Shown: positions 1-11,376, counted from the first letter of the stretch. The stretch is DNA of 43,042 nucleotides from CAZEPJ01 sp964514105 (GCA_964514105.1 CAZEPJ010000040.1:1-43042); one strand, 5' to 3'. Notes: generated by a model not told the origin, from the letters alone. Numbers and translations: made by a program.

Positions 1-113
1 CGTTCGAGGCGAACGATCACCTCACGATTGACGCTGCGTCGATTCGCCGTGGCACTTTCCTTGATGCGCTCATAAAGATCATCCGGGATGCCCTTGAGAG
101 TAATAGTGGCCAT
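1..113 (-). CDS. FitA-like ribbon-helix-helix antitoxin (partial)
   Basis: The first 37 codons are visible and the gene runs off the left edge. The product begins MATITLKGIPDDLYERIKES and continues with an ANRRSVNREVIVRL helix. This is the typical N-terminal beta-strand plus two helices of FitA/Arc-type RHH antitoxins, which bind DNA as dimers and neutralise a PIN-domain (VapC/FitB) toxin. The ATG is preceded by a strong ribosome binding site (GGGGAGG, 5 nt spacing). A consensus promoter and an inverted repeat lie just upstream, fitting autoregulation. The toxin gene, if present, would lie beyond the left edge. Family assignment is confident; the partner is inferred. Confidence 0.8.
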   Translation of the reverse strand, partial: MATITLKGIPDDLYERIKESATANRRSVNREVIVRLE

Positions 114-128
114 CTGTACCTCCCCTGT

Positions 129-145
129 GGTTCCAGTATGGAACC
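129..145 (-). promoter_or_regulatory. Inverted-repeat operator of the antitoxin gene
   Basis: GGTTCC-AGTAT-GGAACC is a perfect 6-bp inverted repeat with a 5-bp centre. It begins 8 bp downstream of the -10 box of the antitoxin promoter, so it covers the expected transcription start. That is where an RHH antitoxin would block its own transcription. Binding is inferred. Confidence 0.55.
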
Positions 146-152
146 ATTTAGG

Positions 153-181
153 AGTATATGATGAACGGTCTCCTCTTTCAA
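153..181 (-). promoter_or_regulatory. Sigma-70 promoter of the antitoxin gene
   Basis: On the minus strand there is TTGAAA (176-181), a 17-bp spacer, then TATACT (153-158). The expected start near 146 falls on the edge of the GGTTCC inverted repeat and gives a leader of about 33 nt before the ATG at 113. Confidence 0.65.
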
Positions 182-207
182 GGATGAAAGCGCCAGGGCG
201 TGTGGGA

Positions 208-3200
208 TCAGTTTTTCGCCACTTCGAACTTCTTCCCGTACGCCATAAAGTATACCATCGGCACAACCACCAGGGTGAAGAGGGTGGAGACCAGCAGGCC
301 GAAGATCAGGGCCCAGGCCAGGCCCGAGAAGATGGGGTCCAGGGTGATGGGCCAGGCGCCCAGCATGGCCGCAAGGGAGGTCAGGAAGATGGGCCGGGTC
401 CTCAGGGCCCCCGCCTCGATGAGGGAGCGCGCGATGGGCTTTCCCTCCCGCTTTCGCTCCTCCACGAACTCGATGAGGAGGATGGCGTTTCGCGTGGCGA
501 TGCCCGAAAGCGCGATCATGCCGATCATGGCCGTGGCCGTGAAGTAGACGGGGTCGGGCCATCCCCCCACGGGCTCTGCGCCCAGGGCATTGAGGAGCCA
601 GAAGCCGGGCAGGATCCCGATGACCGATAGGGGCAAGGCGATGAGCTGGATGGCGGGGAGCAGGTAGCTCTGGGTCTGGTAGAGAAGCAGGATGTAGATC
701 CCCAGGATGGCGGCGCCAAAGGCGATGCCCAGGTCCCGAAAGACCCGCAGCGTCACCTCCCACTCCCCTTCGCCCGCCCATTCCACATGAAATCCCTTGA
801 GGGCCTCGTCCTTGCGGACCTCGTCGCTCAGGGCCAGGACGGCCTCGGGGGGCGGGAGCCCCGCGGTCTCCCCGAACACATAGACCACGGGCTGGAGGTT
901 CTTGTGGTAGATGGGCTGGTCGATGCTCTGCTCCCTGAAAGACCCCAACTCCGCCAGGAGCACCCCCTCGCCCCGCACGCCGCGGGCCGTGAGCTGCCCC
1001 AGGTGGGCCTCCAGATCCCGCTCCTCCCGGGGGAGGCGCAGCCGCACCCGGACCGGGTTGACCTCATCGTCCAGGCGGAGGGAGGCGGCCGTCGTGCCCG
1101 GCACGGCCCCCTGGAGCAGCTCCACGACCTGCCCTGCGGGGATGCCGTGGAGGGCGGCCTTGGTCCGATCGATCTCAAAGACCGCCTTGGGCTGGGGGGC
1201 CACCAGGACGTCATCCACGTCCACCACCCCGGCCATGCCCTCCATGTGCTGCCTCACCCGGCGGGCTGCGGCGGCCAGGGAGTGGTACGGCTCTCCCATC
1301 CGGCCGTAGACCTCGGCCACCAGCGTCGAGATGACCGGCGGACCGGGGGGCACCTCCACGACCTTGATGTTGGCGCCGTGAGCGCAGGCGATCTGCTGAA
1401 GGTCCCCTCTCAGCCGAAGGCCGATGGCGTGGCTTTGCTGAACGCGCCTTTTCTTGTCCAAGAGGTTGAAACGAATGTCGGCCATGTTGGGGCCCTGCCT
1501 GAGGTAGTAATGCCTCACCAGGCCGTTGAAGTCCATGGGGCTCGCCGTCCCCACGTACGTGGCCACATCCGTCACCTCCGGCACCCGGACCAGGTACTGC
1601 GCCAGGGACCGGGCCGCCGCCTCGGTGGACTCCAGGCTGGTCCCCTCGGGCATGTCCACCACCAGCTGCAGCTCGTTCTTGTTGTCGAAAGGGAGCATCT
1701 TGAGGGGCACGTGACGGGCCACGACCAACCAACCTGCAAAGCCCAGCAGGAGCCCAACGCCGGCCAGGATGGCCCAGCGCACCCGCCTGTGCTGGAAGAC
1801 GGGGAGCATGATCGCCCGGTACGCCCGGAACAGCCCGCTTTGCTCGAGGACGAACCGCTTCTCGTGGGTGCGGTGATAGATGGGGAGCATGACGTGGTAG
1901 GACAGCCACGGCGTGATGGTGAAGGCCACGAGCAGGCTCATGAGCATGGCCACGGGGACGTTGAGGGCCATGGGCGCCATGTACGGCCCCATCATCCCCG
2001 TGATGAAGAACATGGGGACGAAGGAGATGATGACGGCCAGGGTCGCCAAGATGATGGGGGGACGGACCTCGTTGACCGCGTGGAGCACGGCGTTGTATGG
2101 GTCGTGCTCCCGCATGGTGAAGTGGCGGTGGATGTTCTCCACGTCCACGATGGGGTCGTCCACGACGAGCCCCAGGGAGAGGATGAGGGCGAAGAGGGTC
2201 ACCCGGTTGATGCTGTAGCCCAGCAGGTAGTTGATCAGCAAGGTGAAGCTGAAGGTGATGGGCACGGCCAGGGCGATGATGAGCCCCTCGCGCCATCCCA
2301 GGGAATAGGCCAGGAGGGCCACCACGATGACGATGGCCACCAGGAGGGCCTCCACCAGCTCGTTGACCTTGCCGTTGGCCGTCCTGCCGTAATCCCGGGT
2401 CACCCGAAGGTGGACGTCCGCAGGCAGGGCCTCCTGGGCGAATGCCCGGGCCGCCCGCTGCACCTCCTGGGAGACCCACACGGCGTTGGTCCCCTTTCGC
2501 TTGGCCACGGCCACGGTCACCATGGGATAGTCCGCGTCCCCCTCGATGCCAGGCGGCGGCTGGTCGGCCTCGCGGGCGGGGTCCCCCGCCGTGAAGGCCC
2601 CGGGGCCGAAGGCGATCCGGGTGTAGGTCTCGGGCTCGGCCGGGCCGTCTTCCACCCGGGCCACCTCCCGAAGAAACACGGGCCGCATCTCGTGCACACC
2701 CACCACCAGATCCCCCACCTCCCGGGCCGTGGAGAGGAATCGGCCGGCCTGAAGGGTTACGGCCCGGTCCTGCCGCACCAGGTCTCCGGCCGGCAGCGAG
2801 ACATTGGCCCCGGTGAGGGCCCGCTGCAGGTCCTGGAGGGACACCCCCCGGCTGGCCATGCGCTGGGGGGCCAGGTGAACGGCGACCTCCCGGGGCCTTC
2901 CTCCCACCACGTACGTTCGCCCGGCGTTCTTCACGCCCTGGAGCCGGATCTCCAGCTCCTCGGCCATCCTTCTCAGCTCGTAGTCGCTGTACCGATGGCT
3001 GTACAGGGTGAGATTGACGATGGGGACGTCGTCGATCTCCAGGGGTTTGACGACCCACCCCGTGACCCCCGGGGGGACCTGATCCACGTTGGCGCTGATC
3101 TTGTTCTGGAGCTTGACCAGGCTTCGCTCCCGGTCTTCTCCCACAAAGAAGCGCACGGTGACGATGGCCAGGGAGGGGAAGCTGGTGGAGTAGACGTACT

Positions 3201-3465
3201 CCACTCCGTCGATCTGATACAGGAGCTTCTCCAGGCGCGTGGCCACCTGGCGCTCCACCTCCCGGGCGCTGGCGCCGGGCATGGAGACCAACACGTCGGC
3301 CAGGGGGACCACGATCTGCGGGTCTTCCTCCCGCGGGGTGATCATGAGGGCCGCACCTCCGGCCAGGAGGCTCAGCAAGATGAGCAGGATGGAGAGGTTG
3401 CCCGTGAGGAAGGCTGCGACGATCCGGTTCATCCAATTGTGGGCGGCGGGCCCCTGGCCGCTCAT
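208..3465 (-). CDS. RND efflux transporter permease (AcrB superfamily)
   Basis: This 1085-residue inner-membrane proton-driven pump subunit has the usual family length. An N-terminal membrane helix (NRIVAAFLTGNLSILLILLSL) is followed by the porter domain (EEDPQIVVPLADVLVSMPGA). TM4 carries the paired aspartates of the proton relay in GLVVDDPIVDVENIHRHF. The second half repeats the layout and ends in a cytoplasmic tail KKFEVAKN. It is the last gene of a tolC-adaptor-RND set, and its ATG overlaps the adaptor stop (ATGA), so the two are translationally coupled. Substrate is unknown: the CusA methionine triad is not evident, so a hydrophobic or organic substrate is as likely as a metal. Start chosen for an upstream GGAGG; an internal Met12 lacks a binding site. 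Confidence 0.93.
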   Translation of the reverse strand: MSGQGPAAHNWMNRIVAAFLTGNLSILLILLSLLAGGAALMITPREEDPQIVVPLADVLVSMPGASAREVERQVATRLEKLLYQIDGVEYVYSTSFPSLAIVTVRFFVGEDRERSLVKLQNKISANVDQVPPGVTGWVVKPLEIDDVPIVNLTLYSHRYSDYELRRMAEELEIRLQGVKNAGRTYVVGGRPREVAVHLAPQRMASRGVSLQDLQRALTGANVSLPAGDLVRQDRAVTLQAGRFLSTAREVGDLVVGVHEMRPVFLREVARVEDGPAEPETYTRIAFGPGAFTAGDPAREADQPPPGIEGDADYPMVTVAVAKRKGTNAVWVSQEVQRAARAFAQEALPADVHLRVTRDYGRTANGKVNELVEALLVAIVIVVALLAYSLGWREGLIIALAVPITFSFTLLINYLLGYSINRVTLFALILSLGLVVDDPIVDVENIHRHFTMREHDPYNAVLHAVNEVRPPIILATLAVIISFVPMFFITGMMGPYMAPMALNVPVAMLMSLLVAFTITPWLSYHVMLPIYHRTHEKRFVLEQSGLFRAYRAIMLPVFQHRRVRWAILAGVGLLLGFAGWLVVARHVPLKMLPFDNKNELQLVVDMPEGTSLESTEAAARSLAQYLVRVPEVTDVATYVGTASPMDFNGLVRHYYLRQGPNMADIRFNLLDKKRRVQQSHAIGLRLRGDLQQIACAHGANIKVVEVPPGPPVISTLVAEVYGRMGEPYHSLAAAARRVRQHMEGMAGVVDVDDVLVAPQPKAVFEIDRTKAALHGIPAGQVVELLQGAVPGTTAASLRLDDEVNPVRVRLRLPREERDLEAHLGQLTARGVRGEGVLLAELGSFREQSIDQPIYHKNLQPVVYVFGETAGLPPPEAVLALSDEVRKDEALKGFHVEWAGEGEWEVTLRVFRDLGIAFGAAILGIYILLLYQTQSYLLPAIQLIALPLSVIGILPGFWLLNALGAEPVGGWPDPVYFTATAMIGMIALSGIATRNAILLIEFVEERKREGKPIARSLIEAGALRTRPIFLTSLAAMLGAWPITLDPIFSGLAWALIFGLLVSTLFTLVVVPMVYFMAYGKKFEVAKN

Positions 3466-4679
3466 GGCAGGAGCACCTCCTCCCCCTCCCGGAGGCCCGA
3501 GAGGATCTCCACCCGGTCGCCGTGGACGCTGCCCAGGGTCACGAAACGCCGCTGGGGGTGTCCCTGGGCGTCCAGGGCGTCCACCAGGTGGAGCTGCCCC
3601 ACGGTCCGCACAGCCGCCCGCGAGACCACCAGGGCCCGATACTCTCCGTGGGGGATGAAGAGCCGCCCGAAAAGCCCGCTCACCAACTCGGGCTCAGGGG
3701 GCAGGGCGACCTTGACCATCACGGTCCGGGTGGCGGGGTCCGCCCTGGGCACGATCTCCCGCACCTCGCCCTGGAATTCCCGCTCCAGGGCGTCCACGCG
3801 GACGGTCAGGGGCTGTCCCATCCGGAGCCGGTGGAGGAGGGATTCGGAGACCACGGCATGAAGCTCCGGAAGAGACGGCGTCTCGACGATGAACAGGGGA
3901 CGCCCCGGCCCTACCGTGTCGCCCACCTCGACCATCTTTCGGACCAGGCGGCCGCTGAAGGGCGCCTGCAGCACGGTGTGGCTCAGCATCACGCCGGCCT
4001 CCGCCGCCGCGGCCTCTGCCCCCTTGCGCCTGGCGAGGATCCCCTGGATCTCTTCCTCGGCCGCCGCCATCTCCTGGGCCGCGGCCTGGGCCTGGGCCTC
4101 GGCCACATCCCGCTGGGCCCGGGCGTGGTCCATCTGCTGGCCCGTGGCCGCCTGATCCCTGTGGAGCCCCTCGGTGCGCCTGAATTCTGTCCGGGCTTGC
4201 TCCCTCCGCGTCGCGGCAGCCGCGCTCTGGGCTCGAGTCGCCTCCAACCGGGCCCGGGCCGCCTGGAGGGCCCGGTCCGAGGCCTGGATCTGCGCCCGCG
4301 CCTGATCCAGCCGGGCCACGATATCCCGGTCGTCCAGGCGTGCCAGCACCGTGGGTCCGCCTGGAGCTGCGGGGCCGAGCAGTCCCTCCCCTTCACGCAC
4401 CAGGACCTCCTTGACCTGGGCCATGATGCGGGCCGAGACCTGGGCCTCGCTCCGGGCGCGGAGGCTTCCCACCTGCTCCATCACCAGGGGAAAGAGCCGT
4501 CCCTCCACCCTCTCCGTCTTGAGCTGGGCAGGGCGGGGCCGGGGGCGCGGCGGGCCGGGCTCCACCTTGTCCACGAAGGCACCCGCGAGCCATAGCATGG
4601 TGGCGATAAGGAGGGCCACCACCGTAAGGCCCTTGACCGCCACCCAGAACCGCCCCCCCCCGCCGGATCCCTCACTCAC
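3462..4679 (-). CDS. HlyD/AcrA-family periplasmic adaptor of the RND pump
   Basis: This 405-residue membrane fusion protein starts at GTG. A single N-terminal membrane helix (VKGLTVVALLIATMLWLAGAF, about residues 14-34) anchors it. There follow a lipoyl half (QVSARIMAQVKEVLVREGEGL), a long Ala/Gln/Glu-rich coiled-coil hairpin (about 115-215), the second lipoyl half (LQAPFSGRLVRKMVEVGDTV) and beta-barrel and membrane-proximal domains. It bridges the permease and the TolC channel. Its start overlaps the end of the TolC gene by 8 bp and its stop overlaps the permease start, so the three genes form one operon. Confidence 0.92.
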   Translation of the reverse strand: MSEGSGGGGRFWVAVKGLTVVALLIATMLWLAGAFVDKVEPGPPRPRPRPAQLKTERVEGRLFPLVMEQVGSLRARSEAQVSARIMAQVKEVLVREGEGLLGPAAPGGPTVLARLDDRDIVARLDQARAQIQASDRALQAARARLEATRAQSAAAATRREQARTEFRRTEGLHRDQAATGQQMDHARAQRDVAEAQAQAAAQEMAAAEEEIQGILARRKGAEAAAAEAGVMLSHTVLQAPFSGRLVRKMVEVGDTVGPGRPLFIVETPSLPELHAVVSESLLHRLRMGQPLTVRVDALEREFQGEVREIVPRADPATRTVMVKVALPPEPELVSGLFGRLFIPHGEYRALVVSRAAVRTVGQLHLVDALDAQGHPQRRFVTLGSVHGDRVEILSGLREGEEVLLP

Positions 4680-6114
4680 CGCGAACCTCCGTCCACTGGG
4701 CGAAGTCTCCCAGGGCCTGCCTCAGCAGCGTGTGGGCGATCCTCCCGTCGAAGAGGGCCGCGGTGTACGCCACCTCGGCCCGGTTCCACTCCACCTGGGC
4801 CTGGAGAAGCGCGTCCACGTTGACCACCTGCCTCTGGTACAGGCTCCGGACCTCCGTCAGGGCCCTGGACGCCCACTGCCGCCTCTCCTCGGAAACCGTG
4901 ATCTTCTCGGCCGCCTCCTGGACCCCCAGAGCCGCCTGGTGCACCTCCAGGGCCACGTCCAAGGCCATCTGCTCCCCACGGGCCTCCATCTCCCGGAGCC
5001 GCGCCTGGGCCTCCCTCGCCCGCGACAGGGTGGCCCCCCCCTGATACAGGCTCCAGGTGGCCTGGAGTCCCACCAGCCAGCTATCGCCGCCCCCCTGCAG
5101 CGCCTCCGAATCCCATGCGTACCACGCCCGGGCCCCGATCTTGGGCAGCAGTTCGCCCCGGGCCGCCCGAAGCCGCTCCCGGGCCGCCAGGATCAGGGCC
5201 CGGACCCCCTCCAGTTCGGGGCGGCGCTCCAGGGCCCGGTCCACCAGTCCCCCCGGTTCCCCGGGGGGCAACGGAGGGGCATCCGACGACCCGGCGGGCC
5301 CGGGGTCGGGGACCTCCTCCGGCCGGACGGGCCTGGCCAGAAGCCTTTCCAGGGCGGCCTGGAGCCTCCGGGCCCCGGTCTGGGCCGTGGTCGCATTGGC
5401 CCGGGCCTCGGCCGTCCGGGTGCGGAGGCGCAGCAGCTCGCTGGGGAGGGCGGCCTCGGCGCGCGCCCGGGCATGGCCCAGCCGCTCGTCGGTCCGGGCG
5501 GCCTCCAGGGCCAGGTCGGCCACCCGGATGAAGCCCAGGGCCTGGAGCCACCGGTAGTAGGTCTCGGTCACCGAGGCCACCAGGCGGTTCCGGGCGGCCA
5601 GGAGCTCGGATTCCGCGGCATGGCGCTGCTGAAGCGCCGCCTCCCGGTTGCGCAAGCGGCCCCCCCCTTCGAAGAGGGACCAGTCGGCCTGGACCCGGGA
5701 GGTCACGTTCTGGTGCCGGCCCGGATCGTTGAAGTCCATGGCGAAGCTCAGGTCCCTCTGGTTGAGGATCTGCATGAAGACCAAGACGGGATTGTTGGTC
5801 ACGCTGTATTCCTGGGCGAAGGCCACCCGGGGGTAGAAGGCGGCCTCGGCCTGCCGCACCTGCTCCCCCGCGGCCTCCACGCGGCGCCGGATTTGCTCCA
5901 GTTCCGGGCTTGCCGCCAGCGCCTCCCGGATGGCCCGCTCCGCCGTGAGCGGCCCGGCCGGGGCGGGCTCGGCTGGGGCCTCCCAGCGCGCCTGCACACG
6001 GGCCCGGGCGAGGGCGGGACCCTCCTGAGGCCCGGGGACCAGGGGCGCGCACCCCGTCAGGGCGAGATGGCAAAGGGCCGACAGGCCAGCCAAGATCCTG
6101 ACCCTGCCTTTCAT
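4672..6114 (-). CDS. TolC-family outer-membrane efflux lipoprotein
   Basis: 480 residues from the chosen ATG. The N-terminus MKGRVRILAGLSALCHLALTGCAP is cut here as a lipoprotein signal with lipobox LTGC. Two Ala/Arg/Glu-rich outer-membrane-efflux repeats follow, with typical pieces AIREALAASPELEQIRRRVE, ATWSLYQGG and QRQVVNVDALLQAQVEWNRA. The frame stays open up to a GTG at 6261, immediately after the stop of the upstream protease gene. Starting there would bury the signal sequence behind 49 residues, so 6114 is preferred although its ribosome binding site is weak. First gene of the efflux trio; it exports whatever the adjacent RND pump handles. Confidence 0.9.
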   Translation of the reverse strand: MKGRVRILAGLSALCHLALTGCAPLVPGPQEGPALARARVQARWEAPAEPAPAGPLTAERAIREALAASPELEQIRRRVEAAGEQVRQAEAAFYPRVAFAQEYSVTNNPVLVFMQILNQRDLSFAMDFNDPGRHQNVTSRVQADWSLFEGGGRLRNREAALQQRHAAESELLAARNRLVASVTETYYRWLQALGFIRVADLALEAARTDERLGHARARAEAALPSELLRLRTRTAEARANATTAQTGARRLQAALERLLARPVRPEEVPDPGPAGSSDAPPLPPGEPGGLVDRALERRPELEGVRALILAARERLRAARGELLPKIGARAWYAWDSEALQGGGDSWLVGLQATWSLYQGGATLSRAREAQARLREMEARGEQMALDVALEVHQAALGVQEAAEKITVSEERRQWASRALTEVRSLYQRQVVNVDALLQAQVEWNRAEVAYTAALFDGRIAHTLLRQALGDFAQWTEVRGE

Positions 6115-6263
6115 TGCCCAAGGCCCCTGGCGCGCGTCGGGTCGTCTCGTTGTGGCACCTCTCGCCCATGGGCGCCAATGGACAGTGCCCGCGGCCACGT
6201 GCCTCCCGAGGCCCGCACCGACCCTTGATTCCCATCCCGATTCGGCCTTGGTTTCTTTCACGT

Positions 6264-7340
6264 CTACCTGCCCCTCGGCCTCTCTCCCAGCACCAAAGCC
6301 ACGTCCTGGGACTTGCCGTCCCTCAGCACCCTGAGGCGCACCTGGTCCCCCGGCCGCTGCTTGCGGATCGCCCGGATCAGCTCCTCCGAGGAGGCCACGG
6401 GCGCCCCCTCCAGGGCGGTCACCACGTCGCCGCCCGCCGGGATCACGGCGTTGCCCACCTGGACCATCTTGCTCCCCCCGCGGAGGCCCGCCCGGTGGGC
6501 CGGCCCGCCCTTGACCACCTCCACGATGAGGGCCCCCCGCTCAGTGGACAGGCCCAGGGCCTTGGCCACCCCCGGGGTCAGGGGATAAAGGCTCACGCCC
6601 ATCCAGGGGTGGGAGACATACCCCTTGGCCAGAAGCTCCGGGATGATGCGGCGGGCCGTATCCGCCGGGACCGCGAAGCCGATCCCCACGCTCCCGCCGG
6701 AGGGGCTGAAGATGGCGGTGTTGATCCCGATGATCCGCCCCTGGGAGTCCAGCAGGGGCCCGCCCGAGTTGCCGGGATTGATGGCCGCGTCGGTCTGGAT
6801 GAGATCCTCCATGAGGGCCCCGCCCTCCGAGCGGATGGACCGCCCCAGCGACGAGATGATGCCCGTGGTGAGGGTCTCCCCCAGGCCGAAGGGGTTGCCG
6901 ATGGCCAGGGCCTTCTGGCCCACCTGCAGATCGTGGGAACTCCCCAGGGGGACCGGCCGCAGCTTCTCCGCCGGGGCCTCGATGCGGATCACGGCCAAGT
7001 CGTTGTCGGGGTCCGTGCCCACGAGCTTGCCCGGCCACTTGCTGCCATCGGACAGGGTCACCTCGATGCGCCGCGCGTCCTTGATGACGTGGTTGTTGGT
7101 TAGGATGTGCCCCTTGGCGTCGACGATGACGCCGGAGCCCGCCCCCTCCCTGGGGACCAGGCCGAGGAAGAAGTCGCGCTCCACGGCCACCGTGGTGATG
7201 TTCACCACGCCGGGCGCGGCCTTCCCATAGACGGCGATGTTGTTTTCCTCTTCCTCGGTGACCGCCGGGAACGCGGACACCGGGGGCGCGAGCAGGGCCC
7301 AGAGCCCCGCAGCCAGTAGCGCGTGTGCAATCCGTTTCAT
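6264..7340 (-). CDS. DegQ/HtrA-type periplasmic serine protease with PDZ domain
   Basis: 358 residues with a Sec signal peptide (cut near VSA, residue 23). The trypsin-like domain has the full catalytic triad: His84 in TNNHVI, Asp114 in NDLAVI and Ser192 in GNSGGP. One PDZ domain follows (about 260-350, PGVAKALGLSTERGALIVEV, then GDVVTALEGAPV). Such proteases degrade or refold damaged envelope proteins. It lies 27 bp downstream of a shorter paralogue and 149 bp upstream of the efflux trio on the same strand, so envelope quality control and efflux may be co-expressed. The family is certain; physiological targets are unknown. Confidence 0.95.
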   Translation of the reverse strand: MKRIAHALLAAGLWALLAPPVSAFPAVTEEEENNIAVYGKAAPGVVNITTVAVERDFFLGLVPREGAGSGVIVDAKGHILTNNHVIKDARRIEVTLSDGSKWPGKLVGTDPDNDLAVIRIEAPAEKLRPVPLGSSHDLQVGQKALAIGNPFGLGETLTTGIISSLGRSIRSEGGALMEDLIQTDAAINPGNSGGPLLDSQGRIIGINTAIFSPSGGSVGIGFAVPADTARRIIPELLAKGYVSHPWMGVSLYPLTPGVAKALGLSTERGALIVEVVKGGPAHRAGLRGGSKMVQVGNAVIPAGGDVVTALEGAPVASSEELIRAIRKQRPGDQVRLRVLRDGKSQDVALVLGERPRGR

Positions 7341-7367
7341 GGCCGGATCCGTCCTTGCCTCAAGATG

Positions 7368-8195
7368 CTACCACCGCCGGGTCATGCGGGCGCGGCGAGT
7401 CCACAGCCGGTACAGAATGAAGAGTCCCGCCACGGCCATGAGGACGCTCGCCCAGGAGGGACCCGAGCCCCGGACCAGCCCGGGCAGGTGGCGCTCCACG
7501 GTGTCGATGGGGATGGCGAAACCGACCCCCACGCTCCCCCCGGATGGGCTGATGATGGCCGTGTTGATGCCCATGAGCCGTCCATCTCGATCCAGCAGGG
7601 GACCGCCCGAGTTGCCCGGGTTGATGGCCGCGTCGATCTGAATCAACCCCTCGAGCCTTCCCCCCTTGGGTGTGGCCAGGGTCCGGCCGAGGGAGGAGAT
7701 GACCCCTTTGGTGAGGGTCTGCTGGAGGCCGAAGGGGTTGCCGATGGCCAGCACGGTCTGGCCCACGCGCAGCTCTCGGGCGCTGCCGTGGGGGATGGGC
7801 CGCAGTGCGCCCTCGGGCGCGTCGATCCGGATCACGGCCAGGTCGCTCTCGGGCCGGCTTCCCACGAGGCGGGCGGGATACTGGCTCCCGTCGGCGAGGG
7901 TGACCTCGATGTTGCCGGCGTCCTGGATGACGTGGGTGTTGGTGACGATGTGTCCGTCTTGATCCACGATCACCCCGGATCCCGTCCCCTGGGTGGGGAG
8001 GGGCTGGAAGAAGAACCCGTATCGCACCACCGTGGCCCGGATGTGCACCACGCTGGGAGCGGCTTGGCGGTAGACCTGGATGTTGTTCTTCTCCTCGGCC
8101 GTCAGGGCCCAGGCCCGCCCCACCGTCAAGACGGCGGTGGCGAGCAGGGCGATGCACAAGGCCCGGCGGCCCTGGAGGAGGATTTGGGGTCGCAT
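7368..8195 (-). CDS. HtrA-like serine protease without PDZ, C-terminally membrane-anchored
   Basis: 275 residues. A signal peptide (ALCIALLATAVLTVGRAWA) leads into a trypsin-like domain with His88 (TNTHVI), Asp118 (ESDLAVI) and Ser196 (GNSGGP). It is closely similar to the downstream DegQ-type protein (AINPGNSGGPLLD, INTAI, SPSGGSVG in both). Where the PDZ should be there is instead a short linker and one hydrophobic helix (SVLMAVAGLFILYRLW) followed by a basic tail RRARMTRRW, the expected topology for a periplasmic protease tethered to the inner membrane. It probably arose by tandem duplication and PDZ loss. First gene of the minus-strand run. Confidence 0.9.
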   Translation of the reverse strand: MRPQILLQGRRALCIALLATAVLTVGRAWALTAEEKNNIQVYRQAAPSVVHIRATVVRYGFFFQPLPTQGTGSGVIVDQDGHIVTNTHVIQDAGNIEVTLADGSQYPARLVGSRPESDLAVIRIDAPEGALRPIPHGSARELRVGQTVLAIGNPFGLQQTLTKGVISSLGRTLATPKGGRLEGLIQIDAAINPGNSGGPLLDRDGRLMGINTAIISPSGGSVGVGFAIPIDTVERHLPGLVRGSGPSWASVLMAVAGLFILYRLWTRRARMTRRW

Positions 8196-8279
8196 GGCGG
8201 TTCCCTCTTCGGGGGGTGGACGAACACCCCTCCCACCCTCCGGCCCCGGTGTCCCCGCTGGCCTGGGTGGGAGATCTCT

Positions 8280-8309
8280 ATTCTATGGGCACAACCCCGC
8301 AGATCTCAA
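8280..8309 (-). promoter_or_regulatory. Putative sigma-70 promoter of the protease/efflux run
   Basis: On the minus strand there is TTGAGA (8304-8309), an 18-bp spacer and TAGAAT (8280-8285). It sits about 85 bp upstream of the ATG at 8195 in the gap divergent from copA. Confidence 0.45.
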
Positions 8310-8313
8310 TCCC

Positions 8314-8343
8314 TTTCCACCCGCGCAGGCAGTGGATTATGCT
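8314..8343 (+). promoter_or_regulatory. Weak candidate copA promoter
   Basis: TTTCCA (8314-8319), an 18-bp spacer and TATGCT (8338-8343) lie 33 bp before the copA ATG. Each box matches the consensus at four of six positions. Its -35 lies 4 bp from the divergent promoter's -35, so a regulator bound here could act on both. No CueR-like dyad is obvious. Confidence 0.3.
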
Positions 8344-8375
8344 GTGTGTGGAAGAAGCTCGGGGGGAGAAAGGGC

Positions 8376-10862
<2,487 letters not shown>

Positions 10863-10867
10863 GGCCG

Positions 10868-11260
10868 TCAGTCAACCCCCCGGACCAGATAAAGGGTCAC
10901 CTTCTCCTGGAATCCCTTGAGCTGCGCCTCGAAGGCGGCATCCACCCGCAACGCCTTCCCCCGGGCAGTGGCGCACCGATTCCGAGACGACCGCGTCTGC
11001 CGCCCCGCGCGCTCTCCTGCACTCGATCGGTCACGTTGACTGCGGATCCGACGATCCCGTACTTGGCCCGGGTCTCGGAACCGATGTTGCCCACGACCAC
11101 CTCGCCGACGTGCACGCCGACGCCCATGCGCAGATGCGGCAGCCCCTCGGCCCGACTCTCGGCGTTGAACGGGGACAACTCCTCTTGCATCTCCAGCGCG
11201 CGGCGCATGGCCCGCCGAGGGCAAGACGGCTCCCATAGGGCTCATGGCAGGAGTTGGGGC
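10868..11260 (-). pseudogene. Frameshifted remnant of a class III adenylate/guanylate cyclase
   Basis: Three reading-frame pieces on the minus strand rebuild the C-terminal part of a class III nucleotide cyclase. GAVLPSAGHA (near 11230-11256) is in one frame, MRRALEMQEEL and VGVHVGEVVVGNIGSETRAK up to NVTDRVQESARGG in a second, and ALRVDAAFEAQLKGFQEKVT to the stop at 10868 in the first frame again. At least two frameshifts and a missing N-terminal half mean no functional enzyme. The central block GEVVVGNIGS...YGIVGSAVN is diagnostic of the cyclase fold. It lies convergent to copA, 5 bp from its stop. Confidence 0.8.
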
Positions 11261-11302
11261 CATTTCCCAACCTCCTCCCCGAACAAACGGTTCCACAGAG
11301 TA

Positions 11303-11330
11303 TTGCTAGACTTTGTCCCGGATTTATGAT
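11303..11330 (+). promoter_or_regulatory. Putative promoter of the Cus-type operon
   Basis: TTGCTA (11303-11308), a 16-bp spacer and TATGAT (11325-11330) lie 46 bp before the ATG of the YtkA-like gene. The -10 matches five of six positions. Confidence 0.4.
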
Positions 11331-11376
11331 GGGATCAGACACGGGGAAAGGCAAGACGAGACGGAGGAGGCGAAAG

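Noticed and set aside
787..3861. Long plus-strand open frame of 1024 codons
   Set aside because: It is antisense to the RND permease and adaptor genes. It is His/Gly/Val/Asp-rich as expected for the reverse strand of a high-GC gene and matches no family.
7323..8375. Upstream in-frame extension of copA
   Set aside because: The added 351 codons are antisense to the HtrA genes, and the ATG at 8376 has a good binding site directly before the first metal-binding domain.
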